Notes under the pieces: model-generated
Told to the model about the DNA's origin: nothing
The model's database searches: none
The model's input: only the letters and a program-made list of their open reading frames with translations
Part shown: positions 55,977 to 64,000 of the stretch, piece after piece
How positions within the stretch are numbered: the first letter of the stretch is position 1
How the letters are laid out: every line of letters starts with the position of its first letter
Origin: Ensifer adhaerens
GTDB taxonomy: Bacteria > Pseudomonadota > Alphaproteobacteria > Rhizobiales > Rhizobiaceae
Direction of reading: 5' to 3'
DNA length: 64,000 bases
NCBI RefSeq assembly: GCF_020035535.1
Contig: NZ_CP083350.1
Coordinates: 186,001-250,000 of the forward strand
Made by a program: the position numbers and the translations under genes

Positions 55977-56085
55977 TGCTGCGCCTTCCTTGATCTGATG
56001 TCGTTGCTTCAAGTGACTGCCTGGGTGACCGGCGGGCTTGCCGCCACCTGCGCCACGTGCCCGAGAGGTTCGAACCAAGTCGATC

Positions 56086-56400
56086 TCAGACTTCCCTGTT
56101 GTCAAACAGGTACATTTGCACGCCCGAAGCATCAGGTGCGAAGAGCCTTCGATCAGCAGCGGCCGCTTGTCCCTCCGGGCTCGCAAATGCTCTTTTGAGC
56201 GCAGCGAGGTCGTCGAAATGCAACGTCCCGATCCGATAGACATCGGGGACGCCTGCCGGCGTTGCAATGGGACCTTGACTGACTTCGTATTTGCGGAGCC
56301 CCGGGAGCTTCTTGGCGAGAGGCACGTGAATGTCGAAGTAGTGCCGATCAAACGCCTCGATATCCGCAGGCGTCGGATAGATCACAATCATATGAGCCAT
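56086..56400 (-). CDS. EthD-like dimeric alpha-beta barrel protein
   Basis: The 104-residue protein has the EthD pattern: MIVIYPTPADIEAFDRHYFDIHVPLAKKLPGLRKYEVSQ split over the first 45 residues, then YRIGTLHFDDLAALKRAFASPEGQAA. EthD-family proteins assist or catalyse oxidations and ring rearrangements of aromatic or polyketide-like substrates. AAAGGAG precedes ATG 56400. It appears co-transcribed with the esterase-like gene. Confidence 0.85.
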   Translation of the reverse strand: MAHMIVIYPTPADIEAFDRHYFDIHVPLAKKLPGLRKYEVSQGPIATPAGVPDVYRIGTLHFDDLAALKRAFASPEGQAAAADRRLFAPDASGVQMYLFDNREV

Positions 56401-56803
56401 TGTGGTTCTCCTTTGTCTGTTGTGTCCCGCAGGCAAGGAGGCTTTCTTTGTCGAGCCACGCTCACCAGCGCAATCATCGGGAAAGGACTTTCATGCACGG
56501 GTCGGCGCTTCCCGTTTCCGTGGCGTTTGCTGCCGCAAATTGCTCCGGATGGCAGGCTCGTCGGCCATGGCATGGCTCCTTCGGTTTCGGATATGCCAAG
56601 GACGATCCGGAGCGCGGAAACGGATCGCGGCGAAGAAGACTTTTCTGACCGGCATCGCGATGGAGGAATTCCCCCGACCGACGCCGGCCACGGGATTGTG
56701 CTTCCGGCTGCATGGGACCACATGGATGCGCAGAAGAGCATAAGGTTTGCGCCGCACGGGGCAGCCGACCTGCCGGGCCCAAAGATCAGGATCGACTGCT
56801 GCC
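56401..56803. other. Stretch of about 400 bp without a supported gene
   Basis: This gap between the EthD-like gene (minus) and the flavoprotein gene (plus) must hold divergent promoters. Short frames cross it on both strands, but none has both a ribosome site and protein-like composition. A plus-strand segment near 56690-56790 reads somewhat protein-like (GIVLPAAWDHMDAQK) and could be a remnant. Confidence 0.35.
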
Positions 56804-57913
56804 ATGCCATCCACGACGTCAACGAATGCTACGCTTCAGACCGCGATCAAGGTCAACATTGTCGTGATTGGCGCCGGGCAGGCCGGGCTGTCATCGGCCT
56901 ATCACCTGATGAAACTCGGCCTTCAGCCGGGCCGGAACTTTATCGTCCTCGACAAGAACGACAAACCCGGCGGCGCCTGGCAGCACCGCTGGCCGTCACT
57001 GACGCTGAGCACGGTCAACCGCCTCCACGACCTGCCGGGCATGGAATTTGCCGAAGTTGTTCCGGTTGGCGAAACAGAGGCGCGGGCTTCGACGGCGGTT
57101 CCCAACTACTACGCCGCCTATGAAGAGAAATTCCGACTGCCGATCTATCGCCCGGTCGCAGTCAAAGTGGTCTGCGAACGCTTCGGCCGGCTTCGGGTGG
57201 AAACCGACCGCGAGACTTTCTCTGCCCAGGGGCTTGTCAACGCCACAGGCACTTGGGAAACCCCTTCCATTCCCATCTATCCCGGCGCCGATCGTTTCGA
57301 AGGACAGCAGCTTCACTCCCGCGACTATCAAACGGCGGCTGCGTTTGCGGGCAAACATGTGATTGTCGTCGGCGGTGGCATCTCGGCACTTCAGCATCTC
57401 GACGAAATCTCGCAAGTGACGACGACAACCTGGGTCACGCGCCAAGAGCCACGGTTTCACGACGGGCCGTTCACCCCGGAAGACGGCCGCGCCGCCGTCG
57501 CTGCCGTTGAAGAAAGGGTAAGGAGTGGCCTGGTGCCGGGGTCGGTGGTGTCCGTCACCGGAATTCCGTGGACCCCGGCGTTGCGGGCCGCAGCGGCCCG
57601 TGGGGCGCTGAACCGCCGGCCGATGTTCAACGAGATCCTCCCTCACGCCGTACGCTGGCCGGATGGAACGGAACAGAAAGCCGACGTCATTCTCTGGGCT
57701 ACGGGCTTTCGCAGTTCGCTCGATCATCTCGCGCCGCTGCAACTGCGCGGGAACGATGGCGGCATCGTCATGGGCGGACGCCTCGCGACGCGGGTTGAAA
57801 AGGACCCGCGCATCCACCTGGTCGGCTACGGCCCCTCGGCTTCGACGATCGGGGCAAACAGGGCGGGCGGCGCAGCAGCAAGGGAACTGGCCACCCATCT
57901 CGGCCTGATCTGA
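56804..57913 (+). CDS. Flavin-dependent monooxygenase-like protein
   Basis: The 369-residue protein has two Rossmann motifs: FAD-binding VVIGAGQAGLSSAYHL (about 18-33) and NAD(P)H-binding VIVVGGGISALQHL (about 186-199), plus ILWATGFRSS near residue 303, as in flavin-containing monooxygenases and their relatives. Its substrate cannot be inferred. Earlier in-frame ATGs give Arg-rich ends and are rejected; no strong ribosome site is visible before 56804. Confidence 0.82.
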   Translation: MPSTTSTNATLQTAIKVNIVVIGAGQAGLSSAYHLMKLGLQPGRNFIVLDKNDKPGGAWQHRWPSLTLSTVNRLHDLPGMEFAEVVPVGETEARASTAVPNYYAAYEEKFRLPIYRPVAVKVVCERFGRLRVETDRETFSAQGLVNATGTWETPSIPIYPGADRFEGQQLHSRDYQTAAAFAGKHVIVVGGGISALQHLDEISQVTTTTWVTRQEPRFHDGPFTPEDGRAAVAAVEERVRSGLVPGSVVSVTGIPWTPALRAAAARGALNRRPMFNEILPHAVRWPDGTEQKADVILWATGFRSSLDHLAPLQLRGNDGGIVMGGRLATRVEKDPRIHLVGYGPSASTIGANRAGGAAARELATHLGLI

Positions 57914-58107
57914 TGTGAGCGAAAGCGCCACCGGTCGAGTGGCCGTTCTTGTGTGAAGCGACGCGGCATCGAAACGATTGCGCGAGCAAGCCGAACCATC
58001 TCGTCACGCTCCCATGTGAAATGCGCTGAGGAGGATCCCATCGTTTGGTTCGAGCGCTCACGAAACGACTATGCTAATCAAGTGGCGAACGATTCTGAGT
58101 TTTTAGT

Positions 58108-58980
58108 GTGATGAGCCCCAAGACCCGCGGCTATTTGTTTGCCTTCCTCGCCATCTGCATCTTCGCGGGGCAGGACGCGATAACCAAGTATCTGGGTGAT
58201 CGTTACCCGGCGCTCTTCATCACGATGATCCGCTTCTGGGCCTTCGCTCTCTTCGTGTTTGCCTTTGCCGCGTCGTCTCCCGGGGGCCTTCGCGGATCGA
58301 TTCAAACGCGGCATCCCTGGCTGCAGGTCATTCGTGGCCTTCTGCTGGTCGCAGAGATCGTCGTCATCGTCTTTTCCTACGTTCACGCCGGGCTCGCCAT
58401 GAGCCAGTCGATCTTCCAGGCAACGCCACTGATCATCACCATCCTGTCGATCCCTCTGCTTGGAGAGGTGGTTGGATGGCGGCGCGGCACGGCGGTACTG
58501 GTTGGCCTCGCCGGCGTCCTGGTGATCATCAATCCGGTGAATGTTCACTTCGACATGTCGCTACTCTTGCCGCTTGTCGCCTCCGTGCTCTTCGCGCTCT
58601 ACAGTATCGCCACGCGTGCCGTCAGTCGCGAAGATTCCGCGGTAACGAGCCTCTTTTACGCGGGCGTCGTCGGGGCGCTGGCGATTTCGCTGATCGGCCC
58701 GTTCTACTGGACCGAAGTCGTCCCATCCGATTGGTTAGCCTTGGTGGCCCTTTGCGTCTGCGGCACGCTCAGCCACTATTTCCTCATCCGGGCCTATGGC
58801 CTGCTGCCTGCTGCCGAAGTCCAGCCGGTCACCTATTTTCAGCTGGTTCTCAACGTGATGTTCGCCGTCCTGCTGTTTGGCGAAACGATCACGCACAACA
58901 TGATCGTCGGCGCCCTCATCGTTGTCGGTGCAGGCCTTTTCACGATCTGGCGCGAACACCAACTGACCAAACGCTCATAA
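58108..58980 (+). CDS. EamA/DMT-family transporter
   Basis: The 290-residue protein has ten membrane helices in two EamA repeats (about 8-140 and 150-285), with ending GALIVVGAGLFTIWRE. Such proteins export or import metabolites such as amino acids, nucleotides or riboflavin; the substrate is unknown. It stands alone with about 190 bp upstream that shows no gene. Confidence 0.85.
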   Translation: MMSPKTRGYLFAFLAICIFAGQDAITKYLGDRYPALFITMIRFWAFALFVFAFAASSPGGLRGSIQTRHPWLQVIRGLLLVAEIVVIVFSYVHAGLAMSQSIFQATPLIITILSIPLLGEVVGWRRGTAVLVGLAGVLVIINPVNVHFDMSLLLPLVASVLFALYSIATRAVSREDSAVTSLFYAGVVGALAISLIGPFYWTEVVPSDWLALVALCVCGTLSHYFLIRAYGLLPAAEVQPVTYFQLVLNVMFAVLLFGETITHNMIVGALIVVGAGLFTIWREHQLTKRS

Positions 58981-59146
58981 GCCGATCCTGATCGGATTAC
59001 CGGCGCACTTTGCGATCAAAGTCGGGCTGCTGGGTTTCCGGGTTCGCGCCCCCACCAGCCCCAAGCGCCCACGATGGAACAATTGCCCCACTTTCGTGTT
59101 GTCGCAACAGTCCGAGCGGGCAGGTTCCCTGTGGATGGAGTGTGCG

Positions 59147-59521
59147 ATGAAATGGCTTCTCCCAGTCCTATGTATCGCAGCAGGGCCTGCATACGCGCAA
59201 AGCCCCGACCTTGAGTCGACCTGCATGGCGGTCGCCAGGAATTTCTTCATGGTCAATACCCTCAATGTCGGGGTGGTGCAGTCCTTTCCCGAGATCGAGC
59301 CGCCTGGAGCACGCTTCAAGTATGCCGAGAGAGCCGACACGAAGAAGGCAGACATGACAGACACCTTCGAATGCGAGTTCGACAAGACGAGCGCGCCGAA
59401 AAAGATCCTGCGCTTCTGCGTTTCGCGCATTTGCTACTCGGCCGACGAAGACGATCCCGTGCGCAAGAGACGATTTCAGGAAATGCAGGTTCTCCTGCAA
59501 CGAGCAAAAACTGCAAACTGA
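59147..59521 (+). CDS. Small secreted protein of unknown function
   Basis: The 124-residue protein has a signal peptide (MKWLLPVLCIAAGPAYA, 1-17) and a mature domain with four cysteines (CMAV, ECEF, FCVSRICY) that could form disulfides in the periplasm. No family was recognised. ATG 59147 sits six bases behind GGAG; an ATG twelve bases upstream is less likely. Confidence 0.7.
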   Translation: MKWLLPVLCIAAGPAYAQSPDLESTCMAVARNFFMVNTLNVGVVQSFPEIEPPGARFKYAERADTKKADMTDTFECEFDKTSAPKKILRFCVSRICYSADEDDPVRKRRFQEMQVLLQRAKTAN

Positions 59522-59600
59522 GCCCGCCAACGGCGTCACTTTCATCGACATGGCGAGCTAGTGTCGCATCAAGCCCCGACCGGCGGCGACAGCGGCGGCG

Positions 59601-60098
59601 CTATTGCGCCTCGAGCTCGAACACGACACGCAGCCGATTTTCCGCAACCAGAAACAACAGCAGATCGCGAAGCTTCGGCTGAGAAACCTCCTGGGCCGCA
59701 GTTTCAAGCGGAGCCCATTTCAGTTTGCGACTTTGCCTCTCGGGGAAGTCCGCCAGAATTTCCTGAACTTCGAGCAGATGAACGTTGAGGTGATAGCTGA
59801 GATCGGCACCGTCCTTGGTATAAAGGAACGAGCCAATTGCCTCGCTCGACACTTGACCTCCTACGCCAGCTTCTTCCATTGCCTCACGCACGGCCGCAGC
59901 GCAGGACGTTTCGCCCCCCTCTATGCGGCCCTTCGGGATCCCCCAACGGCCGTTGCGGCGGCTCGTGACGAGCAACACTTCCGGATGACCATCTGCTGCG
60001 ACCCGAAAACAGATCGCGCCGGCCTGTTGGACACATGTGATTGAACGAGCAGCATTTTGCGGCAGCGCGTCGCATACCAGCGAGATTTGCTCGGACAT
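59601..60098 (-). CDS. NUDIX hydrolase
   Basis: The 165-residue protein carries a complete NUDIX box, GRIEGGETSCAAAVREAMEEAGV split as GX5EX7REUXEEXGU, around residues 57-79, and the typical preceding GRWGIPKGR. It hydrolyses a nucleoside diphosphate linked to another moiety; family members include diphosphoinositol polyphosphate and Ap4A hydrolases. ATG 60098 is preferred; ATG 60143 would add 15 residues. Confidence 0.88.
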   Translation of the reverse strand: MSEQISLVCDALPQNAARSITCVQQAGAICFRVAADGHPEVLLVTSRRNGRWGIPKGRIEGGETSCAAAVREAMEEAGVGGQVSSEAIGSFLYTKDGADLSYHLNVHLLEVQEILADFPERQSRKLKWAPLETAAQEVSQPKLRDLLLFLVAENRLRVVFELEAQ

Positions 60099-60188
60099 TT
60101 CTCTCTCGGTCCCGATGGATTGCAGCCAGAATCTTGACCGCATTTATGACAGATATGTGACGCTCCGTCTCGCAATGAGCGATTGAAA

Positions 60189-60212
60189 AATGAGAGGGGA
60201 AACGCCCTCATT
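60189..60212 (-). terminator. Intrinsic terminator downstream of a minus-strand fragment
   Basis: AATGAG...CTCATT plus three GC pairs form a stem with one bulge; on the minus strand five T residues follow. It lies 23 bp after the stop of the small frame at 60236-60379, and so probably ends that transcript. Confidence 0.55.
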
Positions 60213-60235
60213 GCACGTCTTGCTGCCTTGTCCTT

Positions 60236-60379
60236 TCAGCGAGCAACCGCCCCGGCCGCATCAACCGTCTCGGCGACCCTTAGCGGCATCGTAAGTGTCG
60301 CACGGAAATGAACCGGTGAAAAAGCGCCCGCAACCAAGGAGCCGTCTTCGGGAATGCGAGCCTTGATAAAGACTTCCAA
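60236..60379 (-). pseudogene. Small frame or gene remnant with its own terminator
   Basis: A 47-codon frame with possible TTG start encodes VFIKARIPEDGSLVAG followed by AFSPVHFRATLTMPLRVAE, which is protein-like in composition and beta-rich. It is followed by a terminator-like hairpin on the same strand. There is no clear ribosome site, and a stop lies five codons upstream of the TTG. It may be the 3' remnant of a lost gene or an unannotated small protein. Confidence 0.35.
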
Positions 60380-60576
60380 GCGCCATCTTGTCTACTATGC
60401 TCGTTCAAGCGGCAGTCGCACTCCAAGTTCTTTGCAGCATTGAACGAAAGATCAAGTCTATTCGACTATAATAAAACACTGAGCTGGCTTCGACATGCTC
60501 GCAGTATCGCGCACTTGCCGGCGCTTCGCCGGAAGCCGCGCATCCCGGCGTGCATGAAGAGAAGGTCACGACAATA
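60380..60576. promoter_or_regulatory. Upstream region of the SulP transporter
   Basis: About 200 bp without a supported gene. It has an AT-rich patch near 60440-60480 and a perfect CCGGCG-CTT-CGCCGG hairpin at 60518-60532. AGAAGG lies 11 bases before ATG 60577. Confidence 0.35.
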
Positions 60577-62196
60577 ATGGGCACCAGGGACTGGATTGCC
60601 GGGCTGTCCGTCGCAGGACTGATGCTACCCGAAGCTGTCGCCTATGCGGGTATTGCGGGCCTGCCACCGCAGCATGCGGTCATCGCCGCCATTGCCGGCT
60701 GCCTGACCTATTCCGTCTTCGGTAGAAGCCGTTTCGCGATCGTGTCGCCGACGTCATCGTCGGCCGCCATTCTGGCAGCAACGATCGCCGCACTGCCCGG
60801 CTCGACGGCCGACAAGATGACACTCGTGACCTTGATCGTGGCATTGACCGGCCTTCTCTTCGTGGCGGCGTCGCTGTTGCGGCTCGGTAATCTGGCCGGC
60901 TTCATCTCCCGCCCCGTTCTTCGCGGCTTCGCCTTCGGCCTCGCGATCACCATCATCATCAAACAACTGCCCGCCGTTACGGGAGTAAGCGTGCCGGCCA
61001 CGGATATTTTCCATCAGGTCGCGGACCTCGCCGCGGCCTATGCGCAGTGGAATGCCGTGAGCATCACGGTCGGTCTTTTGGCCCTCGCCGCCCTGCTGCT
61101 TTTGCGCCGTCTTCCGATGCTTCCCGGAGCCTTCGTGGTGCTCTGCGGCGGTATATTCGCTTCAAAGTTACTGGACCTCTCCAGCCTTGGCGTGGCAGTG
61201 GTCGGCCCGCTGTCCATCACATTGGCCTGGCCATCGTTGTCGCTGGTGGAATGGAGCCAACTCAGGCAACTGGTGCCCTACACGCTTCCGCTCGTGCTCA
61301 TTCTGTTTGCCGAGTCCTGGGGCACCATCCGCTCGCTGTCTCTGCGCCATGGAGAGACCGTCACGGCCAATCGCGAACTGCTGGCGCTCGGCGCCACGAA
61401 TGTGGCCAGCGCCGTCGTTCAAGGCATGCCCGTTGGCGCAGGCTTTTCGGCGGGATCCGCCGCCGAGGGAGCCGGCGCTGAAAGTCGGATGACGGCACCA
61501 ATCGCTGCCGTCGGTCTTACCGTCCTCGTCATCGTTGGCGCAGGCCTTGTGGAGAGCCTTCCCGAACCCGTCTTGGCGGCGGTGGTGATCGCCGCGCTGG
61601 CCCATGCCCTTGATCCGCGCCCTTTCTTGCGGCTGTGGAAGCTGAAACATGACGTCGTCATTGCGCTCGCCGCGGCAGTGGGGGTCATCGCCTTCGGTGT
61701 CGTAAATGGCATCACGATCGCAGTCGCACTCTCGCTGGCCGTTCTGCTGCACAGGCTGGCCACTCCATATGTCGCAACTCTTGGCCGCCTTGGTCAGGGG
61801 CACGACTTCGTCGACCTCGCCCGCCATGCCGATGCCCAACCCATTCCGGGGATTTCCATATGGCGGCCGGCACAACCGCTTTTCTTTGCCAATGCCGATG
61901 CCATTCTCACAGAGACCGCGGCAAGGATCGGCAAGGACCAGACGGTCCGCGCCATCATCGTCAGCCTGGAAGAAAGCTTCGACCTCGACAGCACCGCGCT
62001 CGATGCGTTGCTCGAATTCGACACATTGGTCCGGGCGCAGGGCAAATGCCTGCAATATGCACGTGTACATGACCACGTGCGGGATCTGATCGGACTGGCA
62101 GCGCCCGCGCTTCTCGCCTATCTCAGTTACAGTGTCGATGACGCCGTAGTGGCCGTTTCTCAACCAGGGGCCACCACACCCGGAGCCGTTCAATGA
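60577..62196 (+). CDS. SulP/SLC26 family anion transporter
   Basis: The 539-residue protein has 10 to 12 membrane helices with the SulP signature near the N-terminus (WIAGLSVAGLMLPEAVAYA) and a C-terminal STAS domain (about 425-525), including SLEESFDLDSTALDALLEF. Substrates of the family are sulfate, bicarbonate or dicarboxylates. An in-frame ATG at 60550 lacks a ribosome site. Its stop overlaps the following ParB-like gene by 4 bases. Confidence 0.9.
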   Translation: MGTRDWIAGLSVAGLMLPEAVAYAGIAGLPPQHAVIAAIAGCLTYSVFGRSRFAIVSPTSSSAAILAATIAALPGSTADKMTLVTLIVALTGLLFVAASLLRLGNLAGFISRPVLRGFAFGLAITIIIKQLPAVTGVSVPATDIFHQVADLAAAYAQWNAVSITVGLLALAALLLLRRLPMLPGAFVVLCGGIFASKLLDLSSLGVAVVGPLSITLAWPSLSLVEWSQLRQLVPYTLPLVLILFAESWGTIRSLSLRHGETVTANRELLALGATNVASAVVQGMPVGAGFSAGSAAEGAGAESRMTAPIAAVGLTVLVIVGAGLVESLPEPVLAAVVIAALAHALDPRPFLRLWKLKHDVVIALAAAVGVIAFGVVNGITIAVALSLAVLLHRLATPYVATLGRLGQGHDFVDLARHADAQPIPGISIWRPAQPLFFANADAILTETAARIGKDQTVRAIIVSLEESFDLDSTALDALLEFDTLVRAQGKCLQYARVHDHVRDLIGLAAPALLAYLSYSVDDAVVAVSQPGATTPGAVQ

Positions 62197-62810
62197 CAAC
62201 TGTCTATGAGCCGCAATTGCAGCCGGTGGAGATTGCCGAGCTTCGCCCGACCCAGCTCACCGTCGGCCTCCTCGAAGTCGCCGACAAACGGCAGGAGTGG
62301 CGCAGGAACGCCAAGAAACACGGTTCGGAATTTCTGGGGCATCATATGGTGCCGGTCGTTCTGGGGCCGAAAGAGCGCGCTTATCTCGTCGACCACCACC
62401 ACCTCGTGCGCGCGCTTTACGATGAAGGCGTCGCACATGTGCTAACCAGCATCGTGTACGACCTCAGCCATCTCGGCAAGGATGAGTTCTGGTCGGTCAT
62501 GGACCATCGTCACTGGATGTATCCTTTCGATGCACAGGGCCTGCGGCGCTCGCACCACGACTTGCCGAAGACCATCGCCGGCCTCGTCGACGATCCCTAT
62601 CGCTCCCTGGCGGGCGCGCTTCGCCGGGCGGGCGGCTATGCCAAGGACACCACCCCCTATAGCGAGTTCATGTGGGCGAACTTCCTCCGCACGCGTATCG
62701 ACGCGAAGCTCATCGCCAGCGACATCGGCAAGGCGCTGCATGACGCGCTCGGCCTTGCACATGGCAAATCCGCCAGCTTTTTGCCGGGCTGGTGTGGAGT
62801 CTCCGACTGA
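62193..62810 (+). CDS. ParB-like nuclease-fold protein coupled to SulP transporter
   Basis: The 205-residue protein has a ParB/sulfiredoxin-like domain: [23 protein letters not shown], then [17 protein letters not shown], the DxHHxxRA box seen in ParB-like proteins. No helix-turn-helix typical of partition ParB follows. It belongs to the poorly studied ParB-like (ParBc_2) group. It overlaps the SulP stop as ATGA, so the two proteins are likely to work together. Confidence 0.8.
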   Translation: MTTVYEPQLQPVEIAELRPTQLTVGLLEVADKRQEWRRNAKKHGSEFLGHHMVPVVLGPKERAYLVDHHHLVRALYDEGVAHVLTSIVYDLSHLGKDEFWSVMDHRHWMYPFDAQGLRRSHHDLPKTIAGLVDDPYRSLAGALRRAGGYAKDTTPYSEFMWANFLRTRIDAKLIASDIGKALHDALGLAHGKSASFLPGWCGVSD

Positions 62811-62872
62811 CGGCGAATTTCACCGAGCCGCCCACGGCGATCGCTCGGCCAATCGGCGGCAGCCGGAACCGC

Positions 62873-62894
62873 CCGGAATTTTCCCGGAATTTTC
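62873..62894. repeat. Tandem 11-bp direct repeat
   Basis: CCGGAATTTTC occurs twice in immediate succession in the 158-bp gap before the DJ-1/PfpI gene, about 75-96 bp upstream of its start. It could be a promoter element or tandem regulator site; a chance duplication is possible. Confidence 0.5.
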
Positions 62895-62968
62895 GTTGTA
62901 GTATTCCGTTAGTACCTGCTGGCGCACCGGCCCTGATAAACTCTTTCCATTGGCTTTGGGAGGAACAC

Positions 62969-63565
62969 ATGCCAGCTTCGAAAATTCTGATGATCACCGG
63001 CGACTTCACCGAGGACTATGAAACCATGGTCCCGTTTCAGACGCTGCTTGCCTGCGGCTACACCGTGCATGCCGCCTGCCCCGGCAAGAAGGCCGGCGAG
63101 ACGGTCGCGACCGCCATCCATGATTTCGAAGGCGACCAGACCTATTCGGAAAAGCGCGGCCACAATTTCGCGCTCAACGCCACCTTCTCCAATATTCGCG
63201 CCGAGGACTACGACGCGCTCGTCATCCCCGGCGGCCGTGCGCCCGAGTATCTCCGCCTCAACCCCGACGTCATCAAGGCTGTGCAGCACTTTTTCGAAGC
63301 CGGTAAGCCGGTGGCCGCCATCTGCCACGGTGCCCAGCTGCTCGCTGCGGCCGGCGTGCTGAAGGGACGCACATGCTCGGCCTATCCCGCCTGCCGCCCG
63401 GAAGTCGAACTCGCCGGCGGCATCTATGCAGATATCGCGATCGACGATGCGGTCTCGGACGGCAACCTCGTCACCGCACCTGCGTGGCCGGCACATCCGT
63501 CGTGGTTGCGGCAGTTCATGGCTGTGCTCGGCGCCTCCGCGCTGCTACAAACAGACGCCGCCTGA
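62969..63565 (+). CDS. DJ-1/PfpI family protein
   Basis: The 198-residue protein has the DJ-1/PfpI fold: [13 protein letters not shown] with the conserved acidic residue near 14-17, [13 protein letters not shown], and the nucleophile-elbow cysteine in [10 protein letters not shown]. Members act as glyoxalase III, deglycase-like or stress proteins; relatives are common in rhizobia. GGAGGAA precedes the ATG. Confidence 0.9.
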   Translation: MPASKILMITGDFTEDYETMVPFQTLLACGYTVHAACPGKKAGETVATAIHDFEGDQTYSEKRGHNFALNATFSNIRAEDYDALVIPGGRAPEYLRLNPDVIKAVQHFFEAGKPVAAICHGAQLLAAAGVLKGRTCSAYPACRPEVELAGGIYADIAIDDAVSDGNLVTAPAWPAHPSWLRQFMAVLGASALLQTDAA

Positions 63566-63589
63566 GGAAGCGGACAAGGGAGGGTCGCG

Positions 63590-63940
63590 ATGTGCGAGTT
63601 ATTCATAAAGGCGGACGCGAGGCTCTGGGAAAGCACGACCCGTTCGCTACGCATCGATGGCATGGTGACAAGCGTTCGCCTGGAGAACTTCTTCTGGTCG
63701 AAGCTCGAGGAGATCGCACAGCGCGATCGCATGAACGTCACGCAGTTGATAACCAAGCTGCATCATGAATCCATCGATGCCGGCCATGATCTCGGGAACT
63801 TCACTTCGTTCCTCAGGGTCTGCTGCGCGCGCTATCTCGACCTTCAACTGACCGGAGACATTCCGACAGATGTCAACCAACCGATCGCGGGGCTGAACGC
63901 TCCGGCGATCCTGGTTCGCGAGCAGGAAAAATACCACTGA
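63590..63940 (+). CDS. Ribbon-helix-helix domain protein
   Basis: The 116-residue protein has a ribbon-helix-helix-like segment (about 18-60: TRSLRIDGMVTSVRLENFFW and a helix pair with LEEIAQRDRMNVTQLITKL) and a C-terminal tail. It resembles the RHH_4 family of small alphaproteobacterial proteins. It could be a DNA-binding regulator, but no target is indicated. It starts 24 bp after the DJ-1/PfpI gene, so the two may be co-transcribed. Confidence 0.8.
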   Translation: MCELFIKADARLWESTTRSLRIDGMVTSVRLENFFWSKLEEIAQRDRMNVTQLITKLHHESIDAGHDLGNFTSFLRVCCARYLDLQLTGDIPTDVNQPIAGLNAPAILVREQEKYH

Positions 63941-64000
63941 CCCTGCTGCGTACGGACGCTGCAGTCGGCAAACCTGCGCGTCCAGCTTCCTAGAAACGAC

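Noticed and set aside
62193..62810. ParB-like gene as part of a plasmid partition locus
   Set aside because: No ParA gene, no helix-turn-helix and no parS-like repeats nearby; it is coupled to a transporter gene instead.

Overview
The window reads as a GC-rich alphaproteobacterial replicon, most likely a Rhizobiaceae member of the Ensifer/Sinorhizobium type. That assignment is an inference from gene style: a nosRZDFYLX set with FNR/NnrR-type control, a Caulobacter-style cpa/tad pilus locus with CtrA-like boxes, sugar-acid ABC and TRAP clusters, and many 4-base stop/start overlaps. No rRNA, tRNA, insertion sequence, CRISPR array, origin or partition locus was seen, so chromosome versus megaplasmid cannot be decided. 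The dense accessory catabolism would suit a secondary replicon.

Layout. 1-0.8 kb: 3' portion of an inositol-monophosphatase-like gene with a strong palindrome upstream. 0.9-4.3 kb: D-alanine catabolism (Lrp/AsnC regulator divergent from alanine racemase, D-amino acid dehydrogenase and RidA). 4.4-5.1 kb: an alpha/beta hydrolase. 5.5-9.0 kb: a betaine/choline-type ABC importer (ATPase, permease, binding protein) closed by a small XRE regulator. 9.0-10.2 kb: two small membrane proteins. 10.5-25.3 kb: a complete Tad (Flp) pilus locus: pilin, CpaA/B/C/E/F, TadB/C, TadE/G-like minor pilins and TadD. It also carries an L,D-transpeptidase, an AAA ATPase, a small lipoprotein and a coiled-coil membrane protein. 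25.5-35.3 kb: a rubrerythrin-like diiron protein divergent from the nitrous oxide reductase operon nosRZDFYLX, with an FNR/NnrR-type box between them.

35.6-38.5 kb: a TRAP transporter (DctM, DctQ, DctP). 38.8-50.8 kb: a sugar/sugar-acid catabolic regulon that looks like oxidative L-fucose (or a related 6-deoxy or pentose sugar) breakdown. It has L-fuconate dehydratase, FAH-family hydrolase, SDR dehydrogenase, MaoC-like protein, Gfo/Idh oxidoreductase, RhaM/FucU-type mutarotase, a second enolase-superfamily dehydratase, a CUT1 ABC importer, an IclR regulator and a COG3618 lactonase. 50.8-51.7 kb: a fused nucleotidyltransferase-HEPN protein. 51.9-54.8 kb: an unusual three-gene operon of MaoC hydratase, CaiB-type CoA-transferase and a binding-protein-like protein without a signal peptide.

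55.1-64 kb: mixed single genes: alpha/beta hydrolase with an EthD-like protein, flavoprotein monooxygenase, EamA transporter, small secreted protein, NUDIX hydrolase, SulP transporter coupled to a ParB-like protein, DJ-1/PfpI protein and a ribbon-helix-helix protein.

The best candidates for something undescribed are the CoA-transferase/MaoC/cytosolic binding-protein operon, the extra genes inside the Tad locus, the diiron protein tied to the nos promoter, and the SulP/ParB-like pair. AT-rich palindromes at several promoters of the 38-55 kb region suggest one shared (IclR-type) regulon.
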